Of a stretch of DNA of 64,000 bases, positions 1-9,176 are shown piece after piece; the first letter of the stretch is position 1, and every line of letters begins with the position of its first letter. The stretch is from Palsa-661 sp035535015 (lineage in GTDB: Bacteria; Actinomycetota; Acidimicrobiia; Acidimicrobiales; UBA8190): assembly GCA_035535015.1 (NCBI GenBank), contig DATLQU010000016.1, forward strand, positions 61,884 through 125,883, written 5' to 3'. The translations under genes were made by a program, and so were the position numbers. The notes beneath the pieces are model-generated. The model did not search any database. It was not told the DNA's origin and saw nothing but the letters and a program-made list of their open reading frames with translations.

Positions 1-2
1 TG

Positions 3-1010
3 ACGGCCACGGTGATGCCCGAGTCGGGTCCGACCAGCATCCAGCGGGCATCGGATGCCACTCATCCCGCCGTCGACTGCTTCTACGTTTATCCGACGGT
101 CAGCGGGCAATCGGGGGCCAACGCCACCCTGGCCATCGATCCCGCGGAGACGGCGGTAGCGCAGTACCAGGCCTCGCGTTTCTCTCAACAGTGCCGCGTG
201 TTCGCCCCCATCTACCCCCAGCTCACCCTCAAGGCCATCGGCGACGCGGCTGACCTGACGGTCGCCAATCTGGCGAAGGCCTACGGCGGCGTGGTGGCTG
301 CATGGCAGGACTACCTGGATCACTACAACGACGGGCGGGGAGTGGTGGTCATCGGCCACTCTCAGGGTGCGGCCATGCTGATTGCCCTGTTGAGCCAGAA
401 GGTGGACGGGGACGCGGCGGTGCGTCGACGCCTTGTGTCGGCCATCATCCTGGGCGGTAACGTGACCGTTCCGGTAGGCAAGACGGTGGGCGGCAGCTTC
501 CAACACATCCGGGCGTGCACGTCGATCACCGCGACCGGATGCGTGATCGCCTATTCGTCCTTCGACCAGCCACCGCCCTCCAACAGCCTCTTCGGCCGGC
601 CCGGTGCCGGCGTGAGCGGCCTCATCCCGGACCTCAAGCGGCGACCCACCACTGGGCTGCAGGTCCTCTGTGTGAACCCGGCATCGCCGTCGGGCGGCGT
701 CGGACCACTCTTGCCGTACTTCCCGTCGGCCGAGACGTCGGCCAGTCTCAGCGCCAACGGCGCCCAGGTGCCGAAGGCGAGGACGCCCTGGGTCAGTCAA
801 CCTGGCCTGTATACAGGTCAGTGCATGTACGAGGACGGTGCCAGCTGGTTGCAGGTGAGTGGTCCGGTCCATCCCCGAGACGCTCGGCCCATCGTCAAGC
901 AGACCATCGGACCGACGTGGGGATTGCACCTCGTCGACGTCAACATCTCCCTCGGGAATCTGGTCGCCCTGGTTGGCGATGAAGGTCGGGCGTATGTTCG
1001 TCGGGGCTGA
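3..1010 (+). CDS. DUF3089 lipase-like protein, 5' cut by window edge
   Basis: Alpha/beta-hydrolase-like protein of the DUF3089 family. The visible part begins near the family's CFYVYPTVS block and carries QASRFSQQCRVFAPIYPQ, then GHSQGA, a nucleophile-elbow motif with the likely catalytic Ser. The frame is open to the left edge, so the true start and any signal peptide lie outside; a GTG at 12 is only the first internal start-like codon. The C-terminal HLVDVNISLGNLVALV block fits a complete 3' end. The natural substrate of the family is unknown to me; esterase or lipase activity is inferred from the fold. Confidence 0.8.
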   Translation, partial: TATVMPESGPTSIQRASDATHPAVDCFYVYPTVSGQSGANATLAIDPAETAVAQYQASRFSQQCRVFAPIYPQLTLKAIGDAADLTVANLAKAYGGVVAAWQDYLDHYNDGRGVVVIGHSQGAAMLIALLSQKVDGDAAVRRRLVSAIILGGNVTVPVGKTVGGSFQHIRACTSITATGCVIAYSSFDQPPPSNSLFGRPGAGVSGLIPDLKRRPTTGLQVLCVNPASPSGGVGPLLPYFPSAETSASLSANGAQVPKARTPWVSQPGLYTGQCMYEDGASWLQVSGPVHPRDARPIVKQTIGPTWGLHLVDVNISLGNLVALVGDEGRAYVRRG

Positions 1011-1042
1011 GTCGGGATCCCGGGACCGTTCATTTACCGACT

Positions 1043-1735
1043 ATGGCTGAATACCGCCAACTCCGGTTCGAGCCACCTCCCGGGGCGACCACCGTCCTTC
1101 TCGTCCGCCATGGCGAGTCGGAGCCGCTGGACGACGATCGACCATTTCCGCTGATCGAGGGTCAAGGCGATCCGGCGCTGGCCGCCGAGGGAATTGAGCA
1201 GGCTTATCGCGTGAGCGATCGCCTGGTCCTCGAGGGCGTCGACGCCGTCTATGTCACGTCGTTGTGTCGCACGGTGCAGACGGCGGCACCGCTGGTCAAG
1301 CGTCTGGGTCTCGATCCTGTCGTCGAGCCTGACCTGCGTGAGGTATTCCTGGGCGAGTGGGAGGGTGGATTATTGAGAAAGATGATGAGGGAGCAGGGCC
1401 CACTGGCGCGACGCGTCCTTGCCGAACAGCGGTGGGAGATCGTCCCCGGTGCCGAATCAGCGACGACATTCTCGGGTCGCGTCCGCCGCGGCCTGGAGAG
1501 GATTGCCGTCGCCCACCCCGACCAGCATGTGGCGCTATTCACTCACGGCGGTGTCGTCGGTGAGCTGCTGGCCCAGGCGACGGGATCGGATCCGTTCGCC
1601 TTCACGGGAGCGGACAACGGGTCGATTTCCGAGATCGTCGTCAGCGGGCCGAGATGGATCGTCCGGCGTTTCAACGACACGACCCATCTCGACGGCGGGC
1701 CTACCAGGCGGCTTGGAGTGTCACCAGAGAACTGA
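1043..1735 (+). CDS. histidine phosphatase family protein
   Basis: Phosphoglycerate-mutase-like phosphatase, 230 aa. The N-terminal LLVRHGESEP holds the RHG motif with the phospho-accepting His. A mid-protein ELREVFLGEWEGG-type block contains the acid residue, and FTHGGVVGELL supplies the second catalytic His. The fold is complete. The family removes phosphate from small molecules or proteins through a phosphohistidine intermediate; the substrate cannot be read here. Its last 35 bases overlap convergently with the PilZ gene. No good ribosome site precedes the ATG at 1043, so translation may depend on a short leader. Confidence 0.85.
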   Translation: MAEYRQLRFEPPPGATTVLLVRHGESEPLDDDRPFPLIEGQGDPALAAEGIEQAYRVSDRLVLEGVDAVYVTSLCRTVQTAAPLVKRLGLDPVVEPDLREVFLGEWEGGLLRKMMREQGPLARRVLAEQRWEIVPGAESATTFSGRVRRGLERIAVAHPDQHVALFTHGGVVGELLAQATGSDPFAFTGADNGSISEIVVSGPRWIVRRFNDTTHLDGGPTRRLGVSPEN

Positions 1736-2027
1736 GGTACGTCTGTTCCGCCTCGGTCAGGTCGACGAACTCGATTCCCACCCTGACGCCCTCGGACTTG
1801 GCGGCGACCGAGTGCCGGACCTCGCCCCGCAGGTTGTCGGCCAGGATGATGTTCCGTCCCAATGTCTCGTCGGCCGAGGCATCGGTCAGCTCGAGCCCGG
1901 CGCCGAATTTCGAGACGTCGATGACCCGGCAGTCACGCCACCCTGCGTCGGGATCGTCCTCGATCATATATTTGCCCTGCCAGCCGATGAATTTCCGCGG
2001 CAGCAACCGCTTCAACCTGAATTCCAT
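1701..2027 (-). CDS. PilZ domain protein
   Basis: Small cytoplasmic protein (about 108 aa) with a PilZ-type core: WRDCRVIDVSKFGAGLEL matches the family D/NxSxxG turn, and GVRVGIEFVDL is the typical closing strand. PilZ domains bind cyclic di-GMP. The usual RxxxR motif is only loosely present near the N-terminus (RLKRLLPR), so binding is inferred rather than shown. I chose ATG 2027 because AGGAGGGG lies just upstream; starts at 2036 or 2081 are possible. A GGDEF cyclase sits 42 kb away in the same window and could supply the ligand. Confidence 0.7.
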   Translation of the reverse strand: MEFRLKRLLPRKFIGWQGKYMIEDDPDAGWRDCRVIDVSKFGAGLELTDASADETLGRNIILADNLRGEVRHSVAAKSEGVRVGIEFVDLTEAEQTYLSSLVTLQAAW

Positions 2028-2172
2028 GACGCTCACCCCTCCTGCCCCGACGGGCCGGTTCTGACCCTGGCAGCGTGACATCCCTGGGACACAATCCGGT
2101 CAAGCGATTCCCATCGCTTACTCAACGCTGGGTCCCTCTTCCATGTCGAAGGCGGGAATCCGGGTACCGGCG

Positions 2173-3585
2173 TCAGGCCAAAGGGCGGGCGTTGGCAGGA
2201 GGGAGCCAGAGCGTCATCCGGGTGCCCCGGCCGTCGACAACAGGGGATTCGGCCGTCACCACCGCTTGCATGGCCGCGGCCAGCTCGGACACGATGGCCA
2301 GGCCCAGCCCTGATCCCAGCCGCCTGCTGGCCACCCGATCGGAGGTGAAGTGCCGTTCGAAGACGTGGGGGAGATCGTCGCTGGCGATACCGGAACCGTC
2401 GTCCAAGACCCAGACGGCGATCGAGGTGCCTACCACGCCGGCGCCCACCACCACACGAGTCACCGCATGCTTGAAGGCATTTTCCGTCAGATTGGCCATG
2501 ATCTGGCCCAGTCGGTCGGGGTCCGCGTCGACCCACAGGGGGCTCTCGTCGGGAACGGCCGTCACCAATTCGAGACCCAAGTTCTCGGCTTCGGGCCGGA
2601 AGGCGGCCGACGTCGACCGGACTTGCTCGGCGCAGTCCACCGGTCGGACGTCGAAGGAGAACCGCTGGGCGTCGAGCCGGGCCAGATCGAGCAGATCCTG
2701 GAGGAGCCGTCCAAGACGGCGGGCTTCGGTTCCTATGACGACATTGGCGCCGGCGATGTCGTCGGTCGTTCCATCGGCAATGGCATCGGCGTAGCCGATG
2801 ATCGACGTGAGCGGCGTCCGCAGTTCGTGGGAAACGGAGAGAAGGAACTGCCGTTCCAGGTTCTGCGAACGACTCAGGTTGTCGCCCATGGTGTTGATGG
2901 CCTCCGCGAGCTCCGTCAACTCGGGATAGTCGTGAGGGCTGACCGGGACCCTGGCGCTGAGATCACCTCCGGCCAACCGCCTGGTCGTGCTGACGGCCCG
3001 GACGAGGGGGGCGCTGATGCCGCGGGCGAGTCCCGAGGCGACGACGGCGGCGACCAGCAGGGCCCCGCCTGCGACAAGCAAGAAGTAGATCAACCCGTTG
3101 ACGGGGTCGCGCACGGTCTTGACGGCGAGCAGGACGGCCGTCTCACCCCGCCCGATCCCGAGGTTGAGCCGTTGCCGGGCTGAGAGGGCGACGGGAACGG
3201 CAGCGAAGACGACGTGACCAACATTGCCCGACACCGTTTGACCGCTCAGGAGCGCCGTGGAACTTAGTACCGCCGATGACAAGGGAGACGGTAGGGCGGT
3301 GAAGTCGCCCGAAGGAGTGAGTCCGACCGGCCGGAAGAAGTCGTAGGCGCCCACCACCTGCAGGGCCGACAACACTTTGGCGGCGCGGACCCGGGCGCCA
3401 ACGCCGACGTCGGTGGCCAGGGATCCTTGGGACAGCGACCCCGCCACGACCGTCGCCTCGTGGGTGGTTTCGGAGCCGGCCGTGGATGTCCCCGCCCGAT
3501 GGACGAGAAACAGGCTGCCGGCCGTGGTGAGCACCAGCGTTCCGGTGACCAGGGCGACAATGGCTATGGTGAGGCGTCGACGCAT
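2173..3585 (-). CDS. two-component sensor histidine kinase
   Basis: 470 aa. TM1 lies near residues 7-29, an extracytoplasmic sensor region near 30-164, TM2 near 165-187, HAMP near 188-240, and HisKA has SVSHELRTPLT with phospho-acceptor His253. The HATPase has an N-box (NLTENAFKHA), a G1 box (DDGSGI) and GSGLGLAIV. It sits 15 bp downstream of an OmpR-type regulator, so the two form one operon and almost certainly one phosphorelay. The sensor region resembles nothing I can name, so the stimulus is unknown. All catalytic boxes are intact. Confidence 0.92.
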   Translation of the reverse strand: MRRRLTIAIVALVTGTLVLTTAGSLFLVHRAGTSTAGSETTHEATVVAGSLSQGSLATDVGVGARVRAAKVLSALQVVGAYDFFRPVGLTPSGDFTALPSPLSSAVLSSTALLSGQTVSGNVGHVVFAAVPVALSARQRLNLGIGRGETAVLLAVKTVRDPVNGLIYFLLVAGGALLVAAVVASGLARGISAPLVRAVSTTRRLAGGDLSARVPVSPHDYPELTELAEAINTMGDNLSRSQNLERQFLLSVSHELRTPLTSIIGYADAIADGTTDDIAGANVVIGTEARRLGRLLQDLLDLARLDAQRFSFDVRPVDCAEQVRSTSAAFRPEAENLGLELVTAVPDESPLWVDADPDRLGQIMANLTENAFKHAVTRVVVGAGVVGTSIAVWVLDDGSGIASDDLPHVFERHFTSDRVASRRLGSGLGLAIVSELAAAMQAVVTAESPVVDGRGTRMTLWLPPANARPLA

Positions 3586-3600
3586 GTGGATCCGACCGAC

Positions 3601-4308
3601 TCAACCGAGCCGGTAGCCCACGCCCCACACGGTGGTGAGGGGAAGTTCGTCGCCGAGCTTCTTGCGCAGCTGGCGAACGTGAACGTCGACGGTCCGTTCG
3701 TCGCCGTACCAGTCTTCGCCCCACACCCCGTCGAGCAGCTGTCGCCGCGAGAGCGCCAGACCACGGTTGTCCACCAAATACGCGAGAAGGTCGAACTCCC
3801 GGGTGGTGAGGCCTACGACCTCCCCGGCACAGAGGACTTCCCGCCGTCCGGAGTCGACCACGATGTTCCCGATCTCGGTGGTGGCTGGCTCGGTCCTGCC
3901 TCCGGTGACAGGTCCTGCCCGACGAAGAATGGCCCGCACCCGGGCCACCAGTTCACGAGGGGAGAAGGGCTTGGTCACGTAGTCGTCGGCACCCAACTCC
4001 AGACCGAGGACCCTGTCGATCTCATCATCTCTGGCCGTGAGGATGATGACGGGGACCTCGCTGGTCTTGCGGACCTGCCGACACATCTCCAATCCGTCGA
4101 GCGCGCCGGGTAGCCCGATGTCCACGATCAGGAGTTTGGGACTCTCCCTTTCGAGGTAGCCGAGGCCGTGTTCCGCATCGTCTGCCTGCAGTACCCGGAA
4201 CCCCTCACGGCGGAGGTACATGGTGACCAGATCGGAGATGTTGTGGTCATCTTCGACCACGATGATCGTGTCGGAGCCCGTCGTCACGGTACAAGCCTGC
4301 CATGTCAT
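3601..4308 (-). CDS. OmpR/PhoB-family response regulator
   Basis: 235 aa. The receiver domain has an acidic pocket (VVEDD), phospho-acceptor Asp63 in LLIVDIGLP, a conserved Thr in ILTARD and Lys in VTKPF. The C-terminal winged helix of the OmpR/PhoB type spans about 130-235 (VGLTTREFDLLAYL, RTVDVHVRQLRKKL, GVGYRLG). It is the first gene of the pair with the kinase downstream. ATG 4308 has GGAG five bases upstream; a GTG at 4287 is the alternative. It probably activates or represses target promoters when phosphorylated; targets are unknown. Confidence 0.92.
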   Translation of the reverse strand: MTWQACTVTTGSDTIIVVEDDHNISDLVTMYLRREGFRVLQADDAEHGLGYLERESPKLLIVDIGLPGALDGLEMCRQVRKTSEVPVIILTARDDEIDRVLGLELGADDYVTKPFSPRELVARVRAILRRAGPVTGGRTEPATTEIGNIVVDSGRREVLCAGEVVGLTTREFDLLAYLVDNRGLALSRRQLLDGVWGEDWYGDERTVDVHVRQLRKKLGDELPLTTVWGVGYRLG

Positions 4309-4419
4309 GTCCGCTCCACCCGGGAGGGCGTTGGGCGAAGCGTCCGGACTGGTTGCACGTCGCCAGTGAATCCTCGACAGGTGAGAGAGCCAAGCTGGTC
4401 CTGTTAGGGAATTGTGAGG

Positions 4420-4974
4420 TCAGTCCCAGAGATCGGCCGGTGCCTGGCCCAATGGGTAATGGCCGGGCAACATTTCCCCCGAGGAGGCGCGCTCGATCCG
4501 GCGACGCATCCCGTCCGACAAGGCATCAGCCTTGATCATCTCGATGAACAACGATGTGGCGTTGCCCACATCGAAGAAGTCCCGCTGCCACGACCACTGC
4601 CAGTTCCCGGCGTAGCGGAACCAGCTGCCGCCGATGCCGGCGATTTCGTAGGCGGAGCCGTCGGACCGTTTCTGATCGGCGATCTGTTTCCATAGGCCGA
4701 TCACTTCACCCTGCTCAGGATCGATCAGAACCTTCTGATACGGGTAGGTCCATCCGTCGAGGCCGCCCATTTCGAGACCGAGGGCGATGTCGCGGATCTC
4801 CGTGCGTCCAACGGCCATGAATTCTTCGTGGGGTCCGATGTTCCAGCCATAAGTGGCGTCTTCGGTGTAGAGGTCCGCCATTCCTCGCCAGTCATCGACG
4901 TCCTGGGCCCGCCTATTGGCCTCGAGCCACCGGCTCACCATCTCGTTCAGCTCCTGGTACGGAAATGACGACAC
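4420..4974 (-). CDS. NTF2/SnoaL-like protein closing the cyp51 operon
   Basis: 184-aa NTF2-like cone-fold protein: an N-terminal helix (MVSRWLEANRRAQDVDDWRGMADLYTEDATYGW) is followed by a sheet-rich half. The family includes ketosteroid isomerases, polyketide cyclases and non-catalytic carriers. It is the last of seven co-directional genes, 3 bp after the ferredoxin. In M. tuberculosis a similar NTF2-like gene (Rv0760c, from memory) lies near cyp51, so a role in handling a steroid or isoprenoid substrate is a reasonable inference. I cannot assign catalytic residues with confidence. Confidence 0.75.
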   Translation of the reverse strand: MSSFPYQELNEMVSRWLEANRRAQDVDDWRGMADLYTEDATYGWNIGPHEEFMAVGRTEIRDIALGLEMGGLDGWTYPYQKVLIDPEQGEVIGLWKQIADQKRSDGSAYEIAGIGGSWFRYAGNWQWSWQRDFFDVGNATSLFIEMIKADALSDGMRRRIERASSGEMLPGHYPLGQAPADLWD

Positions 4975-4977
4975 GCC

Positions 4978-5172
4978 TCAGTCCTCCTCAATTCGCAACG
5001 CACTGGTGGGACAGAATGCCACGGCCTGTTCAACCATGGGTCGCATCTCTTCCGCGGGGTTCTCATGGACGACGGTCAGGACGCCCTTCTTGGAAACCGA
5101 GAACACGGCCGGTGCTTCTGACTCGCAGACACCGTGCCCCTGGCAGAGGTCTCGATCGACGACGATCCTCAC
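4978..5172 (-). CDS. [3Fe-4S] ferredoxin, P450 redox partner
   Basis: 64-aa single-cluster ferredoxin. CQGHGVC gives Cys10-x2-His13-x2-Cys16, and CPTSAL supplies Cys54. A His in place of the second Cys of a 4Fe motif is typical of actinobacterial [3Fe-4S] ferredoxins that feed electrons to cytochromes P450. Its ATG overlaps the CYP51 stop by four bases (ATGA), so the two are co-translated, as in the mycobacterial cyp51-ferredoxin pair. No ferredoxin reductase is encoded in the window, so it must be supplied elsewhere. Confidence 0.92.
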   Translation of the reverse strand: MRIVVDRDLCQGHGVCESEAPAVFSVSKKGVLTVVHENPAEEMRPMVEQAVAFCPTSALRIEED

Positions 5173-6554
5173 GCGGTGACCACTTCAGACGGGACACGGC
5201 GTCGACGGTAGTGCACGGCACAAGGCTGCTGCAGTTGCACCACCATCTTCGAGTGATCATTTCTGTAACTGTCCGAGAGTTGGGCCAACTCAAAGTCCCA
5301 GCCGCGCAACAGGACCGAAAAGATGGCCTTCAGCTGCATCATGGCGAAGGGAGCGCCGACGCACCGGTGCCGACCGGCACCGAACGGGATCCACGTCCAG
5401 GGGTTGGCCCGGTCCTCGGCCCGGGGCTCGATGTAGCGCTCGGGCACGAAGGCGTCGGGGTCGGGAAAGTCCTCGGGGATCCGGTTGGACACGGATAGGC
5501 TGGCCCCGACGAGCTTGCCCGGGGCGATGCGAACGCCTTCGACCTCGAGCTCCTCCTTGGCCACCCGGAGAACCAGGATAAGCGGTGGGTGGAGTCGCAG
5601 TGCCTCCTTGATGGCCGCCTCGAGGCGAGGCATGGCCCGCAGCGCCTGGTAGCTGACTTCTTCGCCATGGGCGTACAGCTGGTCGAGTTCGTCGGTGACG
5701 ACGGCCAGGGCCTCGGGGTGTCGCAATAACTCGATCAGGGTCCAGGCCGCCGTTCCCGATGTCGTGTGGTGGCCGGCGAACATCATGGAGATGAACATCC
5801 CTGTCACCATGTCGGTGGAGAACCGGGGTGCGCCGTCGTCGTCGTGGATCGACATCAGGACGTCGAGGAGATCCCGGTCATCATCGGTGGCCGCCGCCCC
5901 TGTCCGCCGGCGGTCCATGATGGCTTGGACTAGCTCCACCAGCCCGATCCGAGCAGCGTCACGCTGACGAAATGTATCGATGTCGGCATAGGGGTCGACG
6001 TAGGCGAGGGCATCGGTGCCTTGCTCGAGGTCGTGGTAGAGCCGGGCGAAGCGTTGGTCCAGATTTCGGCGAAATTTGGGCCCGATGAGACAGGCGGACG
6101 ATGTGTAAATGGTGAGTTCGGCGAACCAGTCGAGCAGATCGATGGTGCCGGAGTCGGACCAATCGGAGACCATGGTCTCAACCTCGTCCGAGATCGTCGA
6201 TGCGTGGCCTCTCATGAATTTGTCCCGCAAAGATTGATTGTGAAGCATCTCCCGTCTGCGTTCGGGGGGAGCGTCGAAGACGACACCTTCCCCGAAGATC
6301 GGGGTCATGAAGGGATACGCTTCGGCTTGATCGAGGACGTCCTCCGGGGCCCGGAAGAAGAATTCGTTTGCCTCGGCACCGGTCAGGAGTACCACATCGC
6401 GGTCGGCCAACCGGAACTGCCCGACGGCGCCGCATTCCTCACGCACACGCTGCATGAGTCCGATCGGGTCGCGCCGGAGCTCTTCGAGGTGCCCGTGTTC
6501 GTCGTCCCCCCCCGATACCTGTGGCGGCTCGCGTAGTTCGACGCTCGTACTCAT
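5169..6554 (-). CDS. cyp51: cytochrome P450 CYP51 family (sterol 14-alpha-demethylase-like)
   Basis: 461 aa and strikingly similar, from memory, to M. tuberculosis CYP51: DEHGHLEELRRDPIGLMQRV, YPFMTPIFGEGVVFDA, FAELTIYTSSACLIG and SYRNDHSKMVVQL are shared blocks. The I-helix is MFISMMFAGHHTTSGTA with the CYP51-type HHT, the K-helix motif is EALRLHPP, and the haem ligand is in PFGAGRHRCVGAP. The family removes the 14-alpha methyl group of sterols; bacterial members are often orphans of unknown natural substrate. ATGA overlaps on both sides tie it to the SDR upstream and the ferredoxin downstream. All key residues are present. Confidence 0.95.
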   Translation of the reverse strand: MSTSVELREPPQVSGGDDEHGHLEELRRDPIGLMQRVREECGAVGQFRLADRDVVLLTGAEANEFFFRAPEDVLDQAEAYPFMTPIFGEGVVFDAPPERRREMLHNQSLRDKFMRGHASTISDEVETMVSDWSDSGTIDLLDWFAELTIYTSSACLIGPKFRRNLDQRFARLYHDLEQGTDALAYVDPYADIDTFRQRDAARIGLVELVQAIMDRRRTGAAATDDDRDLLDVLMSIHDDDGAPRFSTDMVTGMFISMMFAGHHTTSGTAAWTLIELLRHPEALAVVTDELDQLYAHGEEVSYQALRAMPRLEAAIKEALRLHPPLILVLRVAKEELEVEGVRIAPGKLVGASLSVSNRIPEDFPDPDAFVPERYIEPRAEDRANPWTWIPFGAGRHRCVGAPFAMMQLKAIFSVLLRGWDFELAQLSDSYRNDHSKMVVQLQQPCAVHYRRRRVPSEVVTA

Positions 6555-7354
6555 TCTCTGCCTCCGCTCTCCGGTCGGTCCCGACGCACGGGTGCCTCTG
6601 GTTGAACTTCGATCATGGTCAGGTGCGTCCCGACGGGAACCTCAACGGCGGTGACGACGGCGTCGGCCACCGCTCCGGGATCGAGGAAATGGCTATGTCG
6701 GGCCAGACCCCACCGAACCCATTCACCCAGGATCTCGGTGGTTGCCTCCGGGTCCCAGTCGGACCCCATCTCGGACAGGGTCTGACCGGGCTGCACGATG
6801 GAGGCCCGGACACCCGTGCCTTCGAGTTCCATCTGCAGGGTCCGGGCATAGCCTTCGAGCCCCCACTTCGACGAGACGTAGGCCTTGTTCAACGGTCGAG
6901 GTGAACGTACGACCTCGGAAGTGACGAAAACCACATCGCCGTGGTGGCGTTCTTTCATGCCAGGCAGAAGGTGAGCAACGAGCTGGTGGGCGCCCACCAG
7001 GTTCACCCCGACCGTAGCGGCGAAAGAACCCGGCGATCCGTCGATGATGGCGTCGGGGAGGTTTTGGCCGGCGCACGAAACGACGATGTCGATCTCCCCG
7101 ACGGCGGCTCGCGTCTGATCGACGAAAGACGTGATCGATCGTTCGTCGGCCAGATCAAGCTCGAATGCGTGCGCCTCAGCCCCCTGAGCGACGATCTCGA
7201 GGGCGATCTCCCGGCAGCGGTCGACGCGTCGGGCACCGAGAACGACCGGATGACCGCGCCCGGCCAGGGCCCGTGCCGTGGCCAAGCCGATGCCGGCGGA
7301 GGCACCGGTGACGATAGTGGGGCGATGCTCGGGATGAGGGATGTGGCGGGACAC
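6551..7354 (-). CDS. short-chain dehydrogenase/reductase of cyp51 operon
   Basis: 267-aa classical SDR. The nucleotide site is VTGASAGIGLATA, CAG(Q)N is the NNAG-like segment, and the active site has YVSSKWG (YxxxK). It lies between the CYP123-like and CYP51 genes, 14 bp after the former and overlapping the latter by four bases. The position matches Rv0765c beside cyp51 in M. tuberculosis (from memory). A 3-hydroxy/oxo conversion on the same substrate as the P450s is a sensible inference; cofactor preference is not certain, although an Arg after the glycine motif (GARRVD) suggests NADP. Confidence 0.88.
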   Translation of the reverse strand: MSRHIPHPEHRPTIVTGASAGIGLATARALAGRGHPVVLGARRVDRCREIALEIVAQGAEAHAFELDLADERSITSFVDQTRAAVGEIDIVVSCAGQNLPDAIIDGSPGSFAATVGVNLVGAHQLVAHLLPGMKERHHGDVVFVTSEVVRSPRPLNKAYVSSKWGLEGYARTLQMELEGTGVRASIVQPGQTLSEMGSDWDPEATTEILGEWVRWGLARHSHFLDPGAVADAVVTAVEVPVGTHLTMIEVQPEAPVRRDRPESGGRE

Positions 7355-7368
7355 GGTCGAGGGAGCCT

Positions 7369-8571
7369 TCAGCGCTCCGAGACGGAGGTGGGCAGCCGGG
7401 CGAAGCCCCGCACATTGATCGAATGGACCCGTTCGACTCCGCCGGGGTCGATCTCGTAGTCACCAATACGGAGAAGAAGCTCCTGCAGGCCGACCCGTGC
7501 TTCGAGCCGTGCCAGGGCGGCACCGAGACAGAAGTGGCGCCCACTCCCGAAGCTCACCAGTTTCGAAGTGTCGCGATCGAGATCGTAATGATCGGGCTGG
7601 GGGAAGATGCGGGGATCGCGGTTGGCCGAACCCACGAGGAGCAGGACCCGTTCGCCATCGGGAAGAACCGAACCATGCAGCTCCACATCTCCCGTGGTAA
7701 CCCGAAGCAGCATCTGTGACGACGTGTCGAAGCGCAGCGTCTCCTCCACCCAGTCGGGAATCCGTCCGGGATCGGCCAATGCCTTTGCCCGTTGATCGGG
7801 GAATCGCCAACCCCAGTACCAACAATTCGCCAGCAGTTTGGTGGTGGTCTCGTTACCGGCCACCACCATCAGGAAGAGAAATGAAATGACTTCCTCGTCG
7901 TCGAGCCGATCGCCGGACACGTCTGCCCCGAGCAGGGCCGACGTCAAGTCCTCGGCGGGATGGGCGCGGCGTTGACGCACCATCTCGTCGAAATACCCGG
8001 CCATGGCGAGGGCGGCCTCGATTCCTTCGGGTGGGACGTCGTTGAGACCTTCGACGCGGTGCATGAGCAGATCGGCCAGACGTCTGACCTCGGCCCGATC
8101 GGCCCGGGGAACGCCGATCATTTCCGATATGACGTCCATGGGAAGCAGCCCGGCGAAGTCGGCGACGAAGTCGAAGTGCCCGCGGGCGACTGCCGTCTCG
8201 GCATGCTTGACGGCCAGGCGACGGATTCCGTTCTCCAATTCGGCCACCCGACGTGGGGTGAATGCCTTGGAGACGAGAGAGCGCATACGGGTGTGGTCGG
8301 GCGGGTCCATGGCCAGGAACGACATGGCACGGTGCGCGTCGGGCCCGTAGGCGGCGGGATCGAGGGATACCCCAAAGCGGTTCGACAGTTGGGAGGGGTT
8401 ACGGAATGCAGCTAGGACGTCGTCGTGACGCGACAGTGCCCAGAAATCGAGGTCGTCGTTGCGGAAGAGAGGAGCCTCCTCGCGTAAGCGGGCGTACGTG
8501 GGATAGGGATCTTCGTGAATCTGGTAGTCGTACGGGCTGTAGCAAAGTGGGGCGACGGTGTCGGCGGTCAT
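7369..8571 (-). CDS. cytochrome P450, CYP123-like
   Basis: About 400 aa. It has the I-helix AGNETTTKLLAN, the K-helix EETLR, and a haem loop FGSGRHFCLGAALA. The blocks SPYDYQIHEDPYPTYARLREEAPL, LLPMDVISEMIGVP and SINVRGFARLP closely follow my memory of M. tuberculosis CYP123A1, which sits two genes from cyp51 there. I chose ATG 8571 because it forms an ATGA overlap with the TetR stop; the open frame further upstream (to 8655) lies within the TetR gene and looks non-coding. Substrate unknown; probably acts on the same molecule as CYP51 or an intermediate. Confidence 0.9.
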   Translation of the reverse strand: MTADTVAPLCYSPYDYQIHEDPYPTYARLREEAPLFRNDDLDFWALSRHDDVLAAFRNPSQLSNRFGVSLDPAAYGPDAHRAMSFLAMDPPDHTRMRSLVSKAFTPRRVAELENGIRRLAVKHAETAVARGHFDFVADFAGLLPMDVISEMIGVPRADRAEVRRLADLLMHRVEGLNDVPPEGIEAALAMAGYFDEMVRQRRAHPAEDLTSALLGADVSGDRLDDEEVISFLFLMVVAGNETTTKLLANCWYWGWRFPDQRAKALADPGRIPDWVEETLRFDTSSQMLLRVTTGDVELHGSVLPDGERVLLLVGSANRDPRIFPQPDHYDLDRDTSKLVSFGSGRHFCLGAALARLEARVGLQELLLRIGDYEIDPGGVERVHSINVRGFARLPTSVSER

Positions 8572-9176
8572 CGGACGGCTCCGAGAAGGGCCCCGGCGAC
8601 GTCGCTCAGGGCCTCGGGAACCGAGGCGTAAGGCATGTGGCCCATGCCCGCCCACAGCATTGCTCCCGAGTAGGCGAGGTCGAGTCCCAGTACGACGGTG
8701 GGGTCGGCATCATCTCCCAGGGCGGCGGCGATGCGGGTGTGGAGTTCGGAACCGAACCGGACGCGCAGGGCGCGGACGTCAGGACCACTCCCGAGGAGCG
8801 CCGTGGTGCAGGCCGCCGCCAGCATCGGATCGTCGGCCATGAACAAACCGAGGTCGCCGAGTGCACCGGTCAACCGGTCGACCACGCTGGTTCCGACCGG
8901 GGCGACCACGGCGGGGAGGGCATGAAACCGCCGCCAGAGTACCTCGGCCAGCAGATGATCCTTCGAGGCGAAGTAGGTGTATGCCGTGGCCGGGGCCACG
9001 CCGGCCCGCCGGGACGCGCTGCGTACCGTCATCCCTTCGTATCCGTTGTCGCGTGCTTCGTCGGCGGCGGCATCCACCAGCCGCTGGACGATCTCCGCCT
9101 GTTTGACGGTCAGACGCCGACGGGTGGTCTCGGCATGGTCAGTCTCGTCCATGGGCAGGGTCGAGGGGTACATCAC
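8568..9176 (-). CDS. TetR-family regulator of the P450 operon
   Basis: 202 aa. The N-terminal helix-turn-helix spans about residues 25-70: MTVRSASRRAGVAPATAYTYFASKDHLLAEVL is a textbook TetR recognition helix ending in the YxxFxSK motif. The C-terminal ligand domain is unremarkable. It overlaps the hypothetical gene upstream and CYP123-like downstream by four bases each, so it is inside the operon it probably controls. Its ligand is likely a substrate or product of the P450 pathway (inference). The obvious site for its operator is the 122-bp divergent region at 9860-9981. Confidence 0.9.
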   Translation of the reverse strand: MMYPSTLPMDETDHAETTRRRLTVKQAEIVQRLVDAAADEARDNGYEGMTVRSASRRAGVAPATAYTYFASKDHLLAEVLWRRFHALPAVVAPVGTSVVDRLTGALGDLGLFMADDPMLAAACTTALLGSGPDVRALRVRFGSELHTRIAAALGDDADPTVVLGLDLAYSGAMLWAGMGHMPYASVPEALSDVAGALLGAVR